A DNA stretch of 64,000 bases, taken from assembly GCA_022829145.1 (NCBI GenBank), contig CM040748.1, positions 30,952,501 through 31,016,500 of the forward strand. The letters are read 5' to 3'. The notes beneath the pieces are model-generated. The model was not told the DNA's origin and searched no databases. It saw only the letters and a program-made list of their open reading frames with translations. The translations under genes were made by a program, and so were the position numbers. Positions 35,245 to 47,640 of the stretch are shown piece by piece (position 1 is the first letter of the stretch; every line of letters begins with the position of its first letter). The stretch comes from Albula goreensis (Eukaryota; Chordata; Actinopteri; Albuliformes; Albulidae).

Positions 35245-35849
35245 TGATGTCATGGTTCTGTTGAAGTATAACAATAATAAAAATATTACTACTACTAATA
35301 AAAATGATAATAATAATAATAAATGTATTCATATGTAAGAATATATATTTTATGTGCATAGATGGAAGATATCTATATAGATTTGCAAAACTCATGTATA
35401 CGTATGCTCATAAACTGTGTGTGTTTGTGTGTGCATGTGTGTGTGAGAGAACCAGAACCAGCAGATAAAAATGAATGTTTGGATATATTGCTGGCTGAAG
35501 AGAGATAAATCAGCGGATTAGCACGTGAGGCTGAAAACCCCCTGTGCAGGCTCCTAAAGGCCTCACACACAGCGGTCAGGAGACTGACATGGCTTCCCTT
35601 CATCTGAGCGATTGTGCTGTCCCCATCTATCATGTTATTTCACATAGGAGGTGCATTTCAGCATCCAAAGTTTCTTTAAACACGTGTTCCTTATTTAATT
35701 ATGTTTCTTCTTACAGTTTCACCGCACAGAGTTTGTAGGCAAGCTGAACGCTTAGGTTTCCTTTCCCTCAACGTTAGCGGTGAACGCTGGGGGTCCTCAG
35801 GGTCATTCTTAGAAGCCTGTGCGTGCCTCTTTTTTACTGCAGCCTAACA

Positions 35850-35975
35850 CACAAGAATGTTTCAGAAATGTTCCAAAAACACTGGGGAACATTCTGGTGA
35901 GACTTCCATTTGGAGGTAATTCTGTGAAGAGAACATTCAGAAAACAGTCTTATAGGATATTTATTGTTTCCAACA
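35850..35975. repeat. Possible repeat with GAACATT/AATGTTC motifs
   Basis: AGAATGTTTCAGAAATGTTC, GGGGAACATTCTGG and GAGAACATTCAGAAAAC repeat the AATGTTC/GAACATT hexamers in both orientations within about 100 bases. This style is seen in some short fish DNA transposon derivatives. The open frame through it (35819-36232) shows no protein family and is probably incidental. Confidence 0.3.
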
Positions 35976-36904
35976 AGCTTGGCCAAAATCACAGGGAAAA
36001 AAACGTTCCCGGCACTTCACATACAAATTTATTGGCAAGCTCCTCTAAAGCTTATCATTTAGTGATGGGAAACATCATGAAGGATGTTGCCAAGTGCATT
36101 TTAACTCGCTCCCAAGTATTGAGAATTCAGAATTGTTTAAAAATCGCTAACCTTGGTGATATATTTAACATGAATGACCTTTTTTTAAACTGGAATAACA
36201 AAATTGAAAAATGTTGTAAGGTCATTTTTTGAAATTTTCCATGTTACTTCAAGATGTTGTCCGAGACACCCAGGAAACTAGATGTATGTGCTTGCTGGAA
36301 AAGTTTCTCTGACCAATGTTTTGAGCACCAGAAATTGTTATCAGGGTGTCGTAGTGCACCTCATGACCCAGGGGCAGAGCTCTCACCAGAAACTATCGGA
36401 TCCAGGGAGGGGAACATTGCTACAGACACCATATGTTGTTTTTCATGATATAATTCTATCAGCGTCCTGCTTCATCTGGGAGAAAAAGGCTTCAAATCTT
36501 CAAACAGAGTGTTCGCTGGAATATGTTTAAAGGGGAAAAAGACAATTAAGCAGTCTGAGAATGACTGTGTTATCATTTCTCTTTAATACGATAAAGAGCT
36601 CTATAGTGTGAGAGACCGGTTGGATCAGCGGAAAACGCCAGCGATGGCTGATTAGTATTGACACGTGGTGGGGGGGCAGACCAGCAGTGGTCTGGCGCAC
36701 GTGGATGGGGTGTCAGCTTTCATCCTTGGGGAGGTGGTTACAGAAGGGAAGGGGGGGTGAGGACTGTAATGTATTTCTACAGAGTGGTGGTCACATGTTC
36801 AGGTGACTGATATGGCTACACGTGCAGCCTTCACATACGACTAAATCCATTTATTATATTTCTGCTCCCGCTGAATGTTTTTCATACCGGTGTGACATGG
36901 CCGA

Positions 36905-37120
36905 GTATGTGTGTGTCTGCATGTCATATGCGAGTTTCGTCCGTCGTGTGCGTGTGTGTGTGATATACGAGTACCAGGTGCTTTGTGCATGCGTGTGTGT
37001 GATATGTGAGACTTGGGTGTCGTGTGTGTATGGGTTTTAGGTGTGAGTGTGTGTGTGTAGGGGTTTAGATGTGAGTGTTGGGTGTCGTGTGTATGTGTGT
37101 GTGTTTTGTGTGCGTGCGTT
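36905..37120. repeat. TG-rich tract with a loose tandem GTGTCGTGTGTATG-type unit
   Basis: GGGTGTCGTGTGTGTATGGG and GGGTGTCGTGTGTATGTG recur about 70 bases apart amid TGTG. Low-complexity, non-coding. Confidence 0.8.
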
Positions 37121-39084
37121 TCTGTGTTTTCCTCTTTTTCCTCTGTTATCCCTTGCAGTCAAAATGTAATTATATAATGTCAAAGTTTGAAGTGGGACTG
37201 TGAAAGGCTAGAATATGACTCAGCTTCATTCCGTGCATGACGAGTTTTTCAGAGGGCCTGCACTGCCACTGGTTGGTCTAATGTTGTTTCACTCCACTGG
37301 GAGGACCAAGCTTGATTCATGCATGTAATTGAGACTAGATCCTGGATTCAGTCACAACATCCACCCTCGACTTTGGCGCTCAGTTAATTGCAGGGTTAGT
37401 TTTATTTCTCTTCAAAAACACAGTTTGGCAAATTCTGAAACCACCAAAATTAACAAGCCAAATTTTTGTTTGTGAAGAAAAAATAAGCAACACTTGCATA
37501 ATTGTGAATCGGGCCAAAGACAAATGCTGATTAAAGCCAGGCTACAATAATAGTTTAAAAGACCAAATGGGGGAAAAAATGAAGTGTATAATAAAATAAA
37601 TAAAATATGAATGGTTCTGGCAGACCCCGTCTTTTGAAAGGGTGTTGATGGTGTGGGTAATCAACAGAAGCTGACTTTCCCCCGACTCGATGATTCATTC
37701 ATTTTGGTGAAGTCTGACTCAGCTGTTTACAGAAACGGCCCCCTCTTCTGGCTGGCTACTTACTTTCCGTGCTGGCACAGATTGCCGCCCATGCATCCAG
37801 TACCCAGCATACATTGTGGTTGCTACCCCTTGGGAAGGGTTCAGTCCCACAGCTGTCTACCACCTCTGAAGCACCCCAAGATCCTTAGCAGTGCCAAGGT
37901 CTGGAACTGAATCCAGATAGTGCCTTTGCACTCAGGCAGTGCACTGGCTGGCAGCTCCACAGGGAGACACGTCATTGGTTGTTACATTAGAGAGGACCTA
38001 ATAGCCAGGGATGTCCACATTTCATTAGCCAATTGGGTGCCCACAGTCTGCAAAAAGCTGCACACAAAGCACGTCCCCACAAGTCATGTGTGCAAACTGA
38101 ACTTGCGGACCACAGTGTGGGAGGAAGCGACAGCGGAAGTTTTGGAGGACTGTGCATGCCGTCTGTGTTCTCCCATTCTATCTTTGGGAGCAACAGAGGT
38201 TTATGTGATTAGCGTAGTTCGGGAATCCCAGTTGGGCATTCCCAATAGGGAGTGATGGAAAAAGCATAATAAATGTATCATATAAATACAGTTGTCATTT
38301 TCGACAACATAATCAACGTCGTCATGTTCATCAGCCATCATTTTGTGAGCTCTGCTGCTTGATTTTATTTAATCCCTCTCTTGAGGGAAGAATGGAGGGG
38401 GGTGTCCCTCCCCTCCACTCCCCTCCTTCTCCATGTTTTCCTCTTGTGGTGTTGTTCACCTTGTCGCCCCCCCCCCACACCCCCACCAGAACATCACCTC
38501 CCCCCCCACACCATGCCCTCGCACTGTGACCTGTCTCTACCTCCTCCCTCCCCTGCTCCCAGGTCTGGATGAGACGCAAGCAGGTTGGGATTTAACAAGA
38601 ACCAGATGGATGGAGCCTAGGAACTGTCCAAACGGCTCTGAGAACGTGGAGACCTGTCAGGTCCGAGGAGGGACTGGAATTTTTCAGTAATAAAAAGGGA
38701 TTTATTACTTCTCTACCACAGTCGTGGTCCCGAGAGTCCACATTCTGATTATATGTATACACACACACACACAGACAACTCACACACACACACAGCTTTT
38801 TGATACACGGGTCCATTTAGGATTATTGTCATCACAGACCCGTTTCAACAGTTTGTCGTTGCAACCAAAGAAGCCAAGAACGCACCGAAGCTCCAGCAGA
38901 TCCTCGGTGAGCAAGCAGAAGGTACCTGCTCAAAATGGTCCCTTTTTCACAATAGGCTGTGTAATTGAAAACAGAGAGTGGAAGATTTGATAAATTACTT
39001 GACCCTGAAGGAATGTGGGGGCCGTAAATTTTGCAATGCATTTTTCGTGTTTCTGTGTGTACCGATGTATGTTTATGAACATCG

Positions 39085-39229
39085 GTGTGTGTGTGTGTGT
39101 GTGTGTGTGTATTTGTGCCTGTGCCTCTGCTTATCCGTTTTTGGTAACGCTCATGCGCAGTCCGTTTCACTGCTGTAAATACATGCGTCCTTTGTCTCTC
39201 TCTCTCTCTCTCCCCCTCTCTCTCTCTCT
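39085..39229. repeat. (TG)13 and (TC)n microsatellites
   Basis: A perfect TG run at 39085-39110 and a TC run at 39195-39229 interrupted by CCCC. Confidence 0.9.
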
Positions 39230-39539
39230 GAGATCAAATAGATTATAAATCCTGCACACAACATGAAGTTCTCTGCATGTACACGCTGGTTTACATTAAA
39301 GGGCCAACTCTGAAAAATTCACTTCGAGCAAAGCATGAGATATGTTTTGATAATTCACATACAGAAGGGGGAAAAACTGACAAGCGCTACACGGATGTTC
39401 ATAAATAATAACCCCACACCCATCTCCTCCAAGCTACCAATAACGCTTGTCAGAAAAAGAATGAAAGAAGCGGTGGAAATCATCTCAAAGCACGGGTTTG
39501 TGAACGTCTTCGTATTTCAAAATGACCCGCTGCATTAAT

Positions 39540-40300
39540 GGCCACACTAAATCACAGCTGTTATCTCGAGAAAAGATAGCCGTCTCTCTTTGTCATGGGC
39601 AGAAATATTTTTTTGTCCTGGTTTTAAGACTTATGTCTTAACTGTACTCCGATCCCACTGATAAAAGAAAAGGAGGTTCTATTTTTGAGAGCACTGACAA
39701 ACGGGACGCGGTATAAGCAATGCTCGAGGCAGGAAAAGGCAAAACCTTGCGCAGGGTACTGAAAGGTCATGACAAAGTACACAGAGCGAGCAGTGAGATT
39801 TATGGCCAGGACCCCCGTTAAACTGAGTGGCCTGTACATTTTCACAATTATAATTGCTTTTTGCAGCTTTTCAATCACGGGCCGCCATTTTGGAGCCATC
39901 GTTACCATCATCCGAGCACCTTTCACGCCAGAGCTTCGCCATGTTTCCACAACCATTCCAAACCCAACACGTTGGCCTCCCCTCCGCACCCCTTGTTCAT
40001 TCATCCCGCCGATTTTCACGCAGCATTCCTTTTGTTTTTAATGACGCTCGTCCCTTTGAACTGGGTTTTGCGGAATTAAAGATTAATTGTGAAAAGATCA
40101 GGGCGGCCTATTGGAATGACGATAAATTTCTACAGCGCGGCTTTCTCACTTGTTGATAGTTCCTTTACCTGCCCCGCTGGCGAAGCCGCTAGCCCGCGGG
40201 ATAAAGCCGAGCTCTGTCTTTGACAGACGCATAAATATTTCCCTTTCTATTTTCTGAAATAGCTTTTAATTTAACAAGTTTTACGGCTGTAATATTAAGT
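39540..40300. promoter_or_regulatory. Large candidate conserved block
   Basis: About 750 bases with no repeats and frames open in several registers on both strands, none resembling a protein. Contains TTCACAATTATAATTGC, CTTTTCAATCACGGGCC, TTGCGGAATTAAAGATTAAT, GACGATAAATTTC and ACGCATAAATATTTCCC, with CpGs throughout. One of the most promising enhancer candidates by texture. Confidence 0.4.
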
Positions 40301-41689
40301 GCATATGTTTTACAAGGCGGCGTGTCCTCTAACTCACCCCTGGTTTCCCTGCTTTTTACCTCGGAGATGAGGGATGGGGGGGGTAGGGGGGAGCCAGAGC
40401 AAGTTTAAGGGGGGGGCTCTCCTAGTCACTCCCCACTTGGCCTCTCTCTCTCTGGGACAGCTGTGGCGGTAGTAGGAGTATAGGGAAGGGCCACCACCCC
40501 TCCCAGTGCCCCAATCTACTCTGTCCTCCCAAAGGACTCTTGGGCTCCAGCCTATCCCCCCCCCCCACCCAACCCCCCCATTTTACCATTGGGAGCGCAG
40601 ACACACTGGTGTGCTTAGCAGGGCACTATAAATGCTCCCCATCTAAAAGCCGTTTTATGAGTAGACCGCTAAATATACTCTTTTGATATGTTTTTATTAT
40701 CGCTTGTGTATGTGTGTGACGTGTGTACAAAAACATGTCTTGTAAGGATTATTTCAGTGATTTCATATCAGACGTTAGTTTAATGTGATGCGTTTTCACA
40801 TCAGGTATCTGTCACAAACATCTTTTATGTTACTGATCTGTCAGGAAGATACTTTTTAAAATGTATAACATTTATAATATATTGTCAACCACGCTATTCT
40901 GTTATGCTTTTCCTTGGGTGCTATAGTTTGAAATGTACAGTATCTTAAAGAAATACTTAAACAATGAATTACCTGTTTTTCTTAAACGAGAATATCCTAT
41001 GCTAGACAGTGAAGTATTCCTGACCTCCCTATGGCTTCTTGCTTTGCTTTAGAGGGTAATTTAGAGTGCCAGCACCATGTCACAAAATTAGCACAGTAAA
41101 TAGAAGAAGGAGTCGAATAAATGAGGATAATTAATGTAACCGAATATAAGTGAGAAAGGCTACATGTTGAAACACATTGTTTTTAGCAATAAACCATGAA
41201 CTTCTTCCATTAAACTCAGGAGTATAGCTGGAAACTTTGCCCTCATTGTTTTAGCACCGGTTTGAAACGAAACTTCTCTGCAGTAGTTTTATGGCTCTTC
41301 CCTCTGCAGTGGTGTATATGTCTGTCCCATAGTGGCCTGTGAGTTAGAGCATATGGACTGAACTCTCCTGGCTTTGGATTTATTACTGTCTGTGGCACTG
41401 GATTTAGAACAAAAAAAGATGGAGCAAAAAAAGGGGGAGAAGGGGGGGGTTACAAGACTCAAACAAGTCACCAAGAGCTCGTGGTCTCTCCCCCTGGGAC
41501 AAATTGATGTCAAGTTCCGCTGTCCGTCAGGATTAAGTGTCTGTTTGCTTTCTGCTCACATGTGGTTTGAGGACAAAACAGTCCCGGTCTTTTTGCTTCC
41601 GTACAAAGCATCTCAAGTTGCCTTTTTTTTAAAAAAAAAAAAAAAAGGATAAGGGGCAGGGGGAAGGGGGGGAGAAAACTTTAATCTCC

Positions 41690-42070
41690 TGTCTTAATTT
41701 GAAAACACAAGTCACACGCCATGTTCCAAGACAGTTCCCACTTCCTCTTCCTTTGGGCCCCCTCGGTCTGTTTGTTAGCACGTTCGGTTTTTCGGGGCCT
41801 TGTCGCCCACGCTTCAAAGGGGGACGTTATCAATGACGCAGAGTCCAGGTGCTTTGTTCTCACCTTGCGTGTCTGTGGCTCTCTGTACTCTGGTCTCTAA
41901 TCTGCTGTCCCCCTCTCCGCTGGCTGTGAGGGGTTTAGCCATGGGTTATCTACGTGCTGTCGCCCCACCGTGGGACCTCGGGGGAAACCTTGAGACCGGC
42001 GCAGTGGACGGTTCAACCTTTATGGCTGTAAATAAAGCACCATTAATCACCAATCTGTAGCATTTGTTGA
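41690..42070. promoter_or_regulatory. Candidate conserved non-coding element
   Basis: GTCTTAATTTGAAAACACAA on the left, CpG-containing centre, and TATGGCTGTAAATAAAGCAC with CATTAATCACC on the right. The left boundary is a T/A homopolymer junction at 41624-41646. Confidence 0.3.
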
Positions 42071-42910
42071 CTGTTGCTCTTTAGCAGGTCATAGAGGACG
42101 CACAGAGACTGGACAGGGCTGAGGCCCAAACCCCGCCCCCCACCCCCACTCTATGGCAAAACTAAGGAGCATAAACAGGAAAAAGTGGGTACCTAAAATC
42201 AAGGCCACTCTAAAGCGGTTGGGCTTTCTTTTCATTCTGCATTTTGTTTGAATGCAGACTTTTCTTCACAAGTAAAAGCTTTCTCATTTTGCCTAAACAG
42301 TAAAATATTCAGTGTTAAATCAACTCTTGTAGAGTATAAATGATCCCATTTGGACCTATTGTGAGAGATAAATGTAATATTTCACTGTATTATTATTAAA
42401 CACAAGAAACTGACTGTGCAAGCGATGTATATGTCAAAAACAGGACTAGAAAAACTGTCTTCAGAGCATTCAAACGTATCTCTATTTTATTATACATATG
42501 ATGTGATATATCGTCCATCTAAGTGTGTTAATATTGGCTCATTTGTTAGGATTCTTGAGCATGGAAGTTCATTTCTGAACTACCTGCCATTTCTTAAATG
42601 CACCTTAGTCGCTTTTTATGTTATTGTTTGTTGCTGAGAAATGGCATTGAGAACAATGTCCATAATAGCCTATAATATAAATACAGAGCAGCTGATTGGT
42701 AGACATAAACATTGACCGCAGCTCGAATGTGGTTTAACACCCGGCCGTAATTCATCTGTAAACTCAACTGCCTCTGTAAGTGAAAAATCAAGGTCTGTCA
42801 GTCTGTGCAGGGAGGGTCAGCCATCATTGGAGGACTCCATTTGTTCACCAAAGACCTGTCAGATGTCAGGAATGTTCTAGAAACCAAGATAGAATTATGG
42901 CCCCCAGGTT

Positions 42911-42940
42911 TTTTTGTTTGTTTGTTTGTTTGTTTGTTTT
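42911..42940. repeat. (TTTG)n microsatellite
   Basis: About seven tandem TTTG units, followed by a (TGC)-rich stretch at 42945-42963. Confidence 0.9.
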
Positions 42941-43769
42941 TGCATTGTTGCTGCTGTTGCTGTACAGTTCCATTGCGGTTTTGTGTATTTAGCATAACTG
43001 TATGGATTATCCATTCTGGTCGTCAATTACTGGTACCCAACATAACCAATTCCAAGACCTCATACGAATTTCTTGTAATGTGTTTGCGTGTGATCAGAAT
43101 TAATTAGGCATTTTTAAAGATGACGACAGCCTCTACTGAAACTAAGTGCAACGTGCTCTAACCTCGACATTAAGAAATGCAATTAAGCAGGAACTGCCTT
43201 TATCTCCAGATCTCGCGCATTTCGCTCATTTCTGTTACAGCCGAGCTCATGATTCCATACAAGTACAAAAAAGGAAACTTTTGCAGAAAGTTTTACTCCC
43301 AACATTTCAATTTATTTCTCAAAGTTAAGAATAAAACACAGGGAGGTTAGATAGAGGCCAAGCCTTAAAATACAATCTGACAATTCAACCAGTAAAGTAA
43401 CTGTAAATACTATCCAATAGCCAGTGACCCGCTGGATTGTGTTTGTCTTAGAACGTTCAGTCCAGTGGTTTCTCAAAGGTCGTTTTCAATGCTGGAAACA
43501 TCTGCTAAACTTTCTGTTGCCGTTCACATCACCAAGGCTGGTCCAGATCTCTGCCTAACGTGATTTATTGAAGACATTCATATTACAAGAGAGTGGAGGA
43601 ATATTTGCACTCAGCTTTTAGAGGCACGATGACGGACAGCTTGTTCATGTAAACAGAGGGCCAGAGGGTGGAAAAATTTGGGGGGGGAGGGGGTATCCCT
43701 AAATGTATTGAGGCATATCCAACGGACCAAAAATAAATATCGGTCAAATAGAGACAAATAAATAAAAGA

Positions 43770-44040
43770 CTAACTGGTCATGGGCCAGTTTATCTTTCAC
43801 AAAGTCACTGTGAATCAAAGAGGGAGAGGAAATTATGATAATAAAAGGGGGAAAATCATAAGAAATTGAGGATTATGTGCATAATCTTCTCATTATATAA
43901 TGGCTTTGATGCGCTGATTAATTCACCATGGCCCATAAATTATTTTGCCAGTTTAATGTAGGATCTCCAGGTTTTCCCATTTATCATGATGGCTTTCATA
44001 CAGTAATTCATTAGACGAAATAATCATCGAAGTTCTCTCT
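43770..44040. promoter_or_regulatory. Candidate conserved non-coding element
   Basis: GCGCTGATTAATTCACCATG, GCCCATAAATTATTTTGC, CAGTTTAATG, CAGTAATTCATTAGAC and GAAATAATCATCG: dense TAAT, TGATTAAT (PBX/HOX-like) and CATAAA motifs. Lies just left of duplicated element copy B. Confidence 0.4.
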
Positions 44041-44161
44041 CCACCTTTGGAATATTCAATGACAATACATTAAGAAAGTAGTTACAGGCATACAGGGGAT
44101 GGCCTTCAAAAAGTAGGAAAAAGTGAAATCTGGAACTGAGGGGTTAGTTTGTATGCTGTCA

Positions 44162-44476
44162 GGATGAAAAAAGTCCAGTCCACAAAGATTTATTGACCTT
44201 TATATCACTGAATTGGGAATTTTAGAAGATATCTAGAGTGCACATGCTTCGAATGTGCCATTAATTTCATATATGGAGCGTCTTAAGTCTGGGATGGGAA
44301 CATTTCTTCTTGTGTCCGACCTCTGAAAATCGCTTTACAACCTTGTGTTTCATAGACAGACCCAGACAAAGGAAATGACCGTGTATGATATCTGGAAGAA
44401 TCCAGCAATAGTGTATGCTTGAAAGAGCAACCTGGATTTGATATTTGGTCGGGTTGTGGTGCATATCAACAAAACT
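44162..44476 (+). repeat. Copy B of the duplicated ~300-bp non-coding element (partner at 4748-5045)
   Basis: Begins GGATGAAAAAAGTCC, then AAAGATTTATTGA (44184), GAGTG (44236), CTTCGA (44247), AATTTCAT (44263), TCTTAAGTCTGG (44281), GGAAATGACC (44371), CCTGGATTT (44431) and AACAAAACT near 44469. In the 27 bases from TCTTA onward 20 match copy A. It lies 39.4 kb from copy A, about 14.5 kb beyond the presumed 3' end of the meis gene. Confidence 0.7.
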
Positions 44477-44989
44477 ACATATATGTTTCGTAAGTAGTCA
44501 GCATTTTTGGGCTTGTCAAAAAAAGCATGTCAAGTCAGAATACCCTTGGGTATTGACTACTTTCACACACTTGTTTGTCCACTGTGTGGCTGCATTTCTG
44601 AAGGCTACTTCATTCAATGCGACTAACCCCCTCCCACCTCTCAAGCAATACCCCCCGCCCCATCTTTTTTACGGCAGTCGTTTTTGAGCACCAGCTCTAC
44701 AAGGTGCCACTCAGGTTACTATGACGTTTTACTGCTTATTATTTACCCTGAAATTGCATTTGAGCCATTGACTTCCCATTTAGCTCCGGTGACCCTGCTT
44801 ATACAATCGCTAATAAATTAAAAAGTGTTTTAGTGGATAACACTAACATTCTTGAACTTAATCCATCAAAGTGGACCAACAATAGCCTTGCCTCAGCTGT
44901 TCCGCACACCGCTAAAAGCTTTTTATGTTAAACGACTGGCCCATGTCTGAGGTGTGTCTGCCTCGTCGCGCACATTTGTTTCTCTTATA

Positions 44990-45230
44990 TCTAAGTGGGA
45001 AGGGATTTATTTTTACATAAACAATTACTGAGTGTTGTGGAATGGTCGGCGGCCGGCCTTTGATATCTCAAAAATGTTTGGGCGTAGTGTTACGAGTTCT
45101 CCCACCCCTGTCGAGCCATGCCTTTTTGGCAGATCTGTTACTCCCCTTGCACACCCCCTTTGGCCCGGCCCGTGGCCGAGGGCTTCAGTGCAGCCGCGGT
45201 TCATTCTGACAGGCGGAAACATGTTAGCAT
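44990..45230. promoter_or_regulatory. Candidate GC-rich regulatory block
   Basis: TAAACAATTACTGAG, then CpG-rich GGTCGGCGGCCGGCC (45045), CCCGGCCCGTGGCCGAGG and TTCTGACAGGCGG (TGACAG at 45207). Short mirrored open frames reflect base composition. Confidence 0.3.
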
Positions 45231-45805
45231 GTTTTTCTTCTAGATTATTCTATGAACGTTTTATGCATGGTGTTAGATCAACATTTTTGAAGCATATTTA
45301 ACTCTGATAAAGTATGTGATGCCTACTGATACAATATAAACTCTCTGTTAGATTAACATTGAAAATTTTACTATGTGTTCTTAATGTAATAAATAAGAAA
45401 TTTTAGCTCAAATACATTCTCTTCTGAAAGCTTAACACTGCAATCATGCTTGTTAAAGAATCTTTCATTTCCCCCAATGGCATACAGATTTTTGCATGCT
45501 TTCTGTTGCCTGAATGATAGTTCTTCAGAATGTTCAGCAATGTGCTTCACATGTTCTCACCTGTAGAAAAGAATGACGATGCCCATGGATGAATCGAAGA
45601 TTGTATATCAGGCCTACAGAGTGTGGACTGTGTGTCAGTCAAGAATGCTCTACTTTTATGTATGACAACATATGAATGTTACTCTTCTTTTGTCAGCCAT
45701 ACTTCACTTCCTAAAAATTGTTGCAATCACTTAGAAATGGTTGTACAATGATTCCACACTCTTTAACCACTTGATTTTCTGACTGTAGACGTCAGAATCC
45801 CAGGC

Positions 45806-45870
45806 AGAGGTGTAATACATGCCAAGAGGTGTAATACATGCCTTGGCTGCATACATGCCAAGGTGACTTG
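45806..45870. repeat. Short tandem duplication, 19-bp unit
   Basis: AGAGGTGTAATACATGCCA occurs at 45806-45824 and again from 45825. It is followed by CTTGGCTGCATACATGCCAAGG, a third partial ATACATGCC copy that also makes a CCTTGG/CCAAGG inverted pair. Confidence 0.75.
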
Positions 45871-46189
45871 AAATATTCCGGCTCAAATATTCACTAAAGT
45901 CATAGCAGTTGTCTAAGGATGTAAAAGAGAAAAGAACAGAGGTCAGTTATGCTCCTTCATAGTTAATTTAAAATGCTAAGTGGCCACTGGACTGCTTTTC
46001 TTCATTGGGAAAACATCTTTATCAGGGTAAGTATTATTCCAAAACAGAGCTTCCTCCACAAAGTGTTCCCATGTGCTCAATCAGACAGCTACTCTGATAG
46101 AGTGCATTGCTTCTTATAAACTATCTGTGGATCATAAATTACCAAGCCAAGAGCTTGCTTGTGTGCTGCAGAGCCACCTAGGATTATGA

Positions 46190-47640
46190 CTTAACTGATC
46201 ATTTTGTTTGTCGTGTCACATTTCCGTCTGGTGTTTGTTGGTGCCGTTGTTTTTGTCCTTAGCCTCCTTTGCGACAGTTTTAGCGTCGAGGTGAAGACGC
46301 ATGCCAACGTTTAGCTGACTTTTCCTGCGCCCTGACTCCTCACCCATTTTGGGCCGCGGTGCTGTTTGACGCAGGTCAGCGAGTCAAGCGCGTGCTCCCC
46401 GTCCCGCGACGCCAAAACCACGCCTGAATGCGCAGAGAGAGGTGCTCGCGCTGAACAGACAGGTCTGTCTCTTTAAACTAGAGTTCATTTGAGACATGGG
46501 ATGAGATTAGCATTCTGGCAGGGATTTCAGACGGGGAGTCCGGTGTCATGACGTAGCCGAATAAACATTGTTAGCCATTTTGTTGTATTATACATTTAAG
46601 TTCATTTTTGGGTTAGCTGCGATCTAATTTGTCCGACCGCCTTCTGTCGTTTAAAATATGTGCACCGGCCGTTTGAATGATTCATGGACGTGCATGTTGT
46701 CATCTTATTATTAATGAATATTACAAAGGGAGAGAAAATGTGCTTGCTTGTTCCCTGTATATGATTTCTCTGGTTTCAATATTTTAATTGACTTGATTTG
46801 TAAAGAGTCTGAGAGCATTTTGTTCATTAAAAAAGAACAACTGCTTGAATGAAACGTGTTAAAATTAGAGCGTCAGAAATCAATGCATTTCTTTCTCCAA
46901 AAGAAATGTTGTCACTGACAGGGAAATGAATTACAGAGAATTCGTAAATTGTTGTGTTTTTTTTAATGACCGATGAAATAAGTGTATTTGTGGGTGAAGT
47001 CTACAACACGATAATTACTTGTAAATAGTTTCTGTTAAGCCTGCCATTGAAATCGTCCTAGCGGGAAAGAAACAGCAGTTAATGAGTAACAATGACACGC
47101 AGATCTCGCTGTATGCGTAATAAGCTCAGAGTTTCAGTGTGAAGGTGAAAATAGAGCTTCGAAATTTGACAAGGTGAGACCGCTTCTTGCCGACATTTTT
47201 AAAACCAGTCAGAGCTGTGCAATTTGAATGGTAAGATAATAACATCTCATGAATATGCGCAGCGTCTATAGCAACTAATTACGGCACCCAGGGTTGTGTG
47301 TCTGGACATTCTTCCAACGCACTGCTTATTGCTGTGCGGGTTATAACATGTTGAATTAACTAATAAGCAAAATAATACATAAAGGTTATTTGATTGGTGT
47401 CGTTGTGGCTGTGTTATTCGGAAAATAATACAGGTCACATACGGTTCCCAAGGCACAGAAAAAGCTTGGTCAAAACCCAGGAGAATCGGGATCCTTTCTT
47501 TGGAGTCATGACAAGTATGCAACTTGATATTGTGCCCGCTTTGATATTTGCTAAATCTGTCTTCTCTCATTGGGCCCGAGGCATTGGGGAAATGTGTGAT
47601 TTATCTGAAGTGTGATTAAGCCAGAATAGAGATGGGAAGC
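46190..47640. promoter_or_regulatory. Candidate conserved non-coding cluster
   Basis: A CpG-rich part (46300-46460) is followed by unique AT-rich segments with TTATTATTAATGAATATTAC (46705), TTTCAATATTTTAATTGAC, CACTGACAGGG (46915), ACGATAATTACTTG, CAACTAATTACGGCAC (47273) and TTGAATTAACTAATAAGC. Several separate elements are likely; borders are not resolved. Confidence 0.3.

Larger units (their letters stand above)
33561..39539. other. Gene desert segment
   Basis: Besides the listed elements, 33580-34080 holds homopolymer-interrupted AT-rich sequence. 35330-35840 and 35980-36900 show nothing defined. 37130-38760 is unique sequence of mixed composition in which a 111-codon frame (37920-38255) matches no family; C-rich runs lie at 38466-38509. 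A short CA-rich stretch is at 38757-38795. Confidence 0.5.
40301..43769. other. Gene desert segment
   Basis: 40374-40420 holds several G-runs (quadruplex-prone) and 40556-40577 a C-rich run. 40640-41280 is AT-rich without features. 42080-42380 includes sequence around 42290-42350 that faintly resembles a dispersed fish repeat. 43060-43340 and 43350-43760 show no specific feature. Confidence 0.5.

Noticed and set aside
35819..36232. 137-codon plus-strand frame
   Set aside because: Begins in a repeat-like stretch with GAACATT motifs and shows no family resemblance.
39624..40156. Cluster of frames up to 131 codons
   Set aside because: Mutually overlapping on both strands with no protein identity; treated as a candidate non-coding element.
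42290..42370. Possible dispersed fish repeat (AGTGTTAAATCAACTC region)
   Set aside because: Similarity is to a remembered pattern only and too short to defend.
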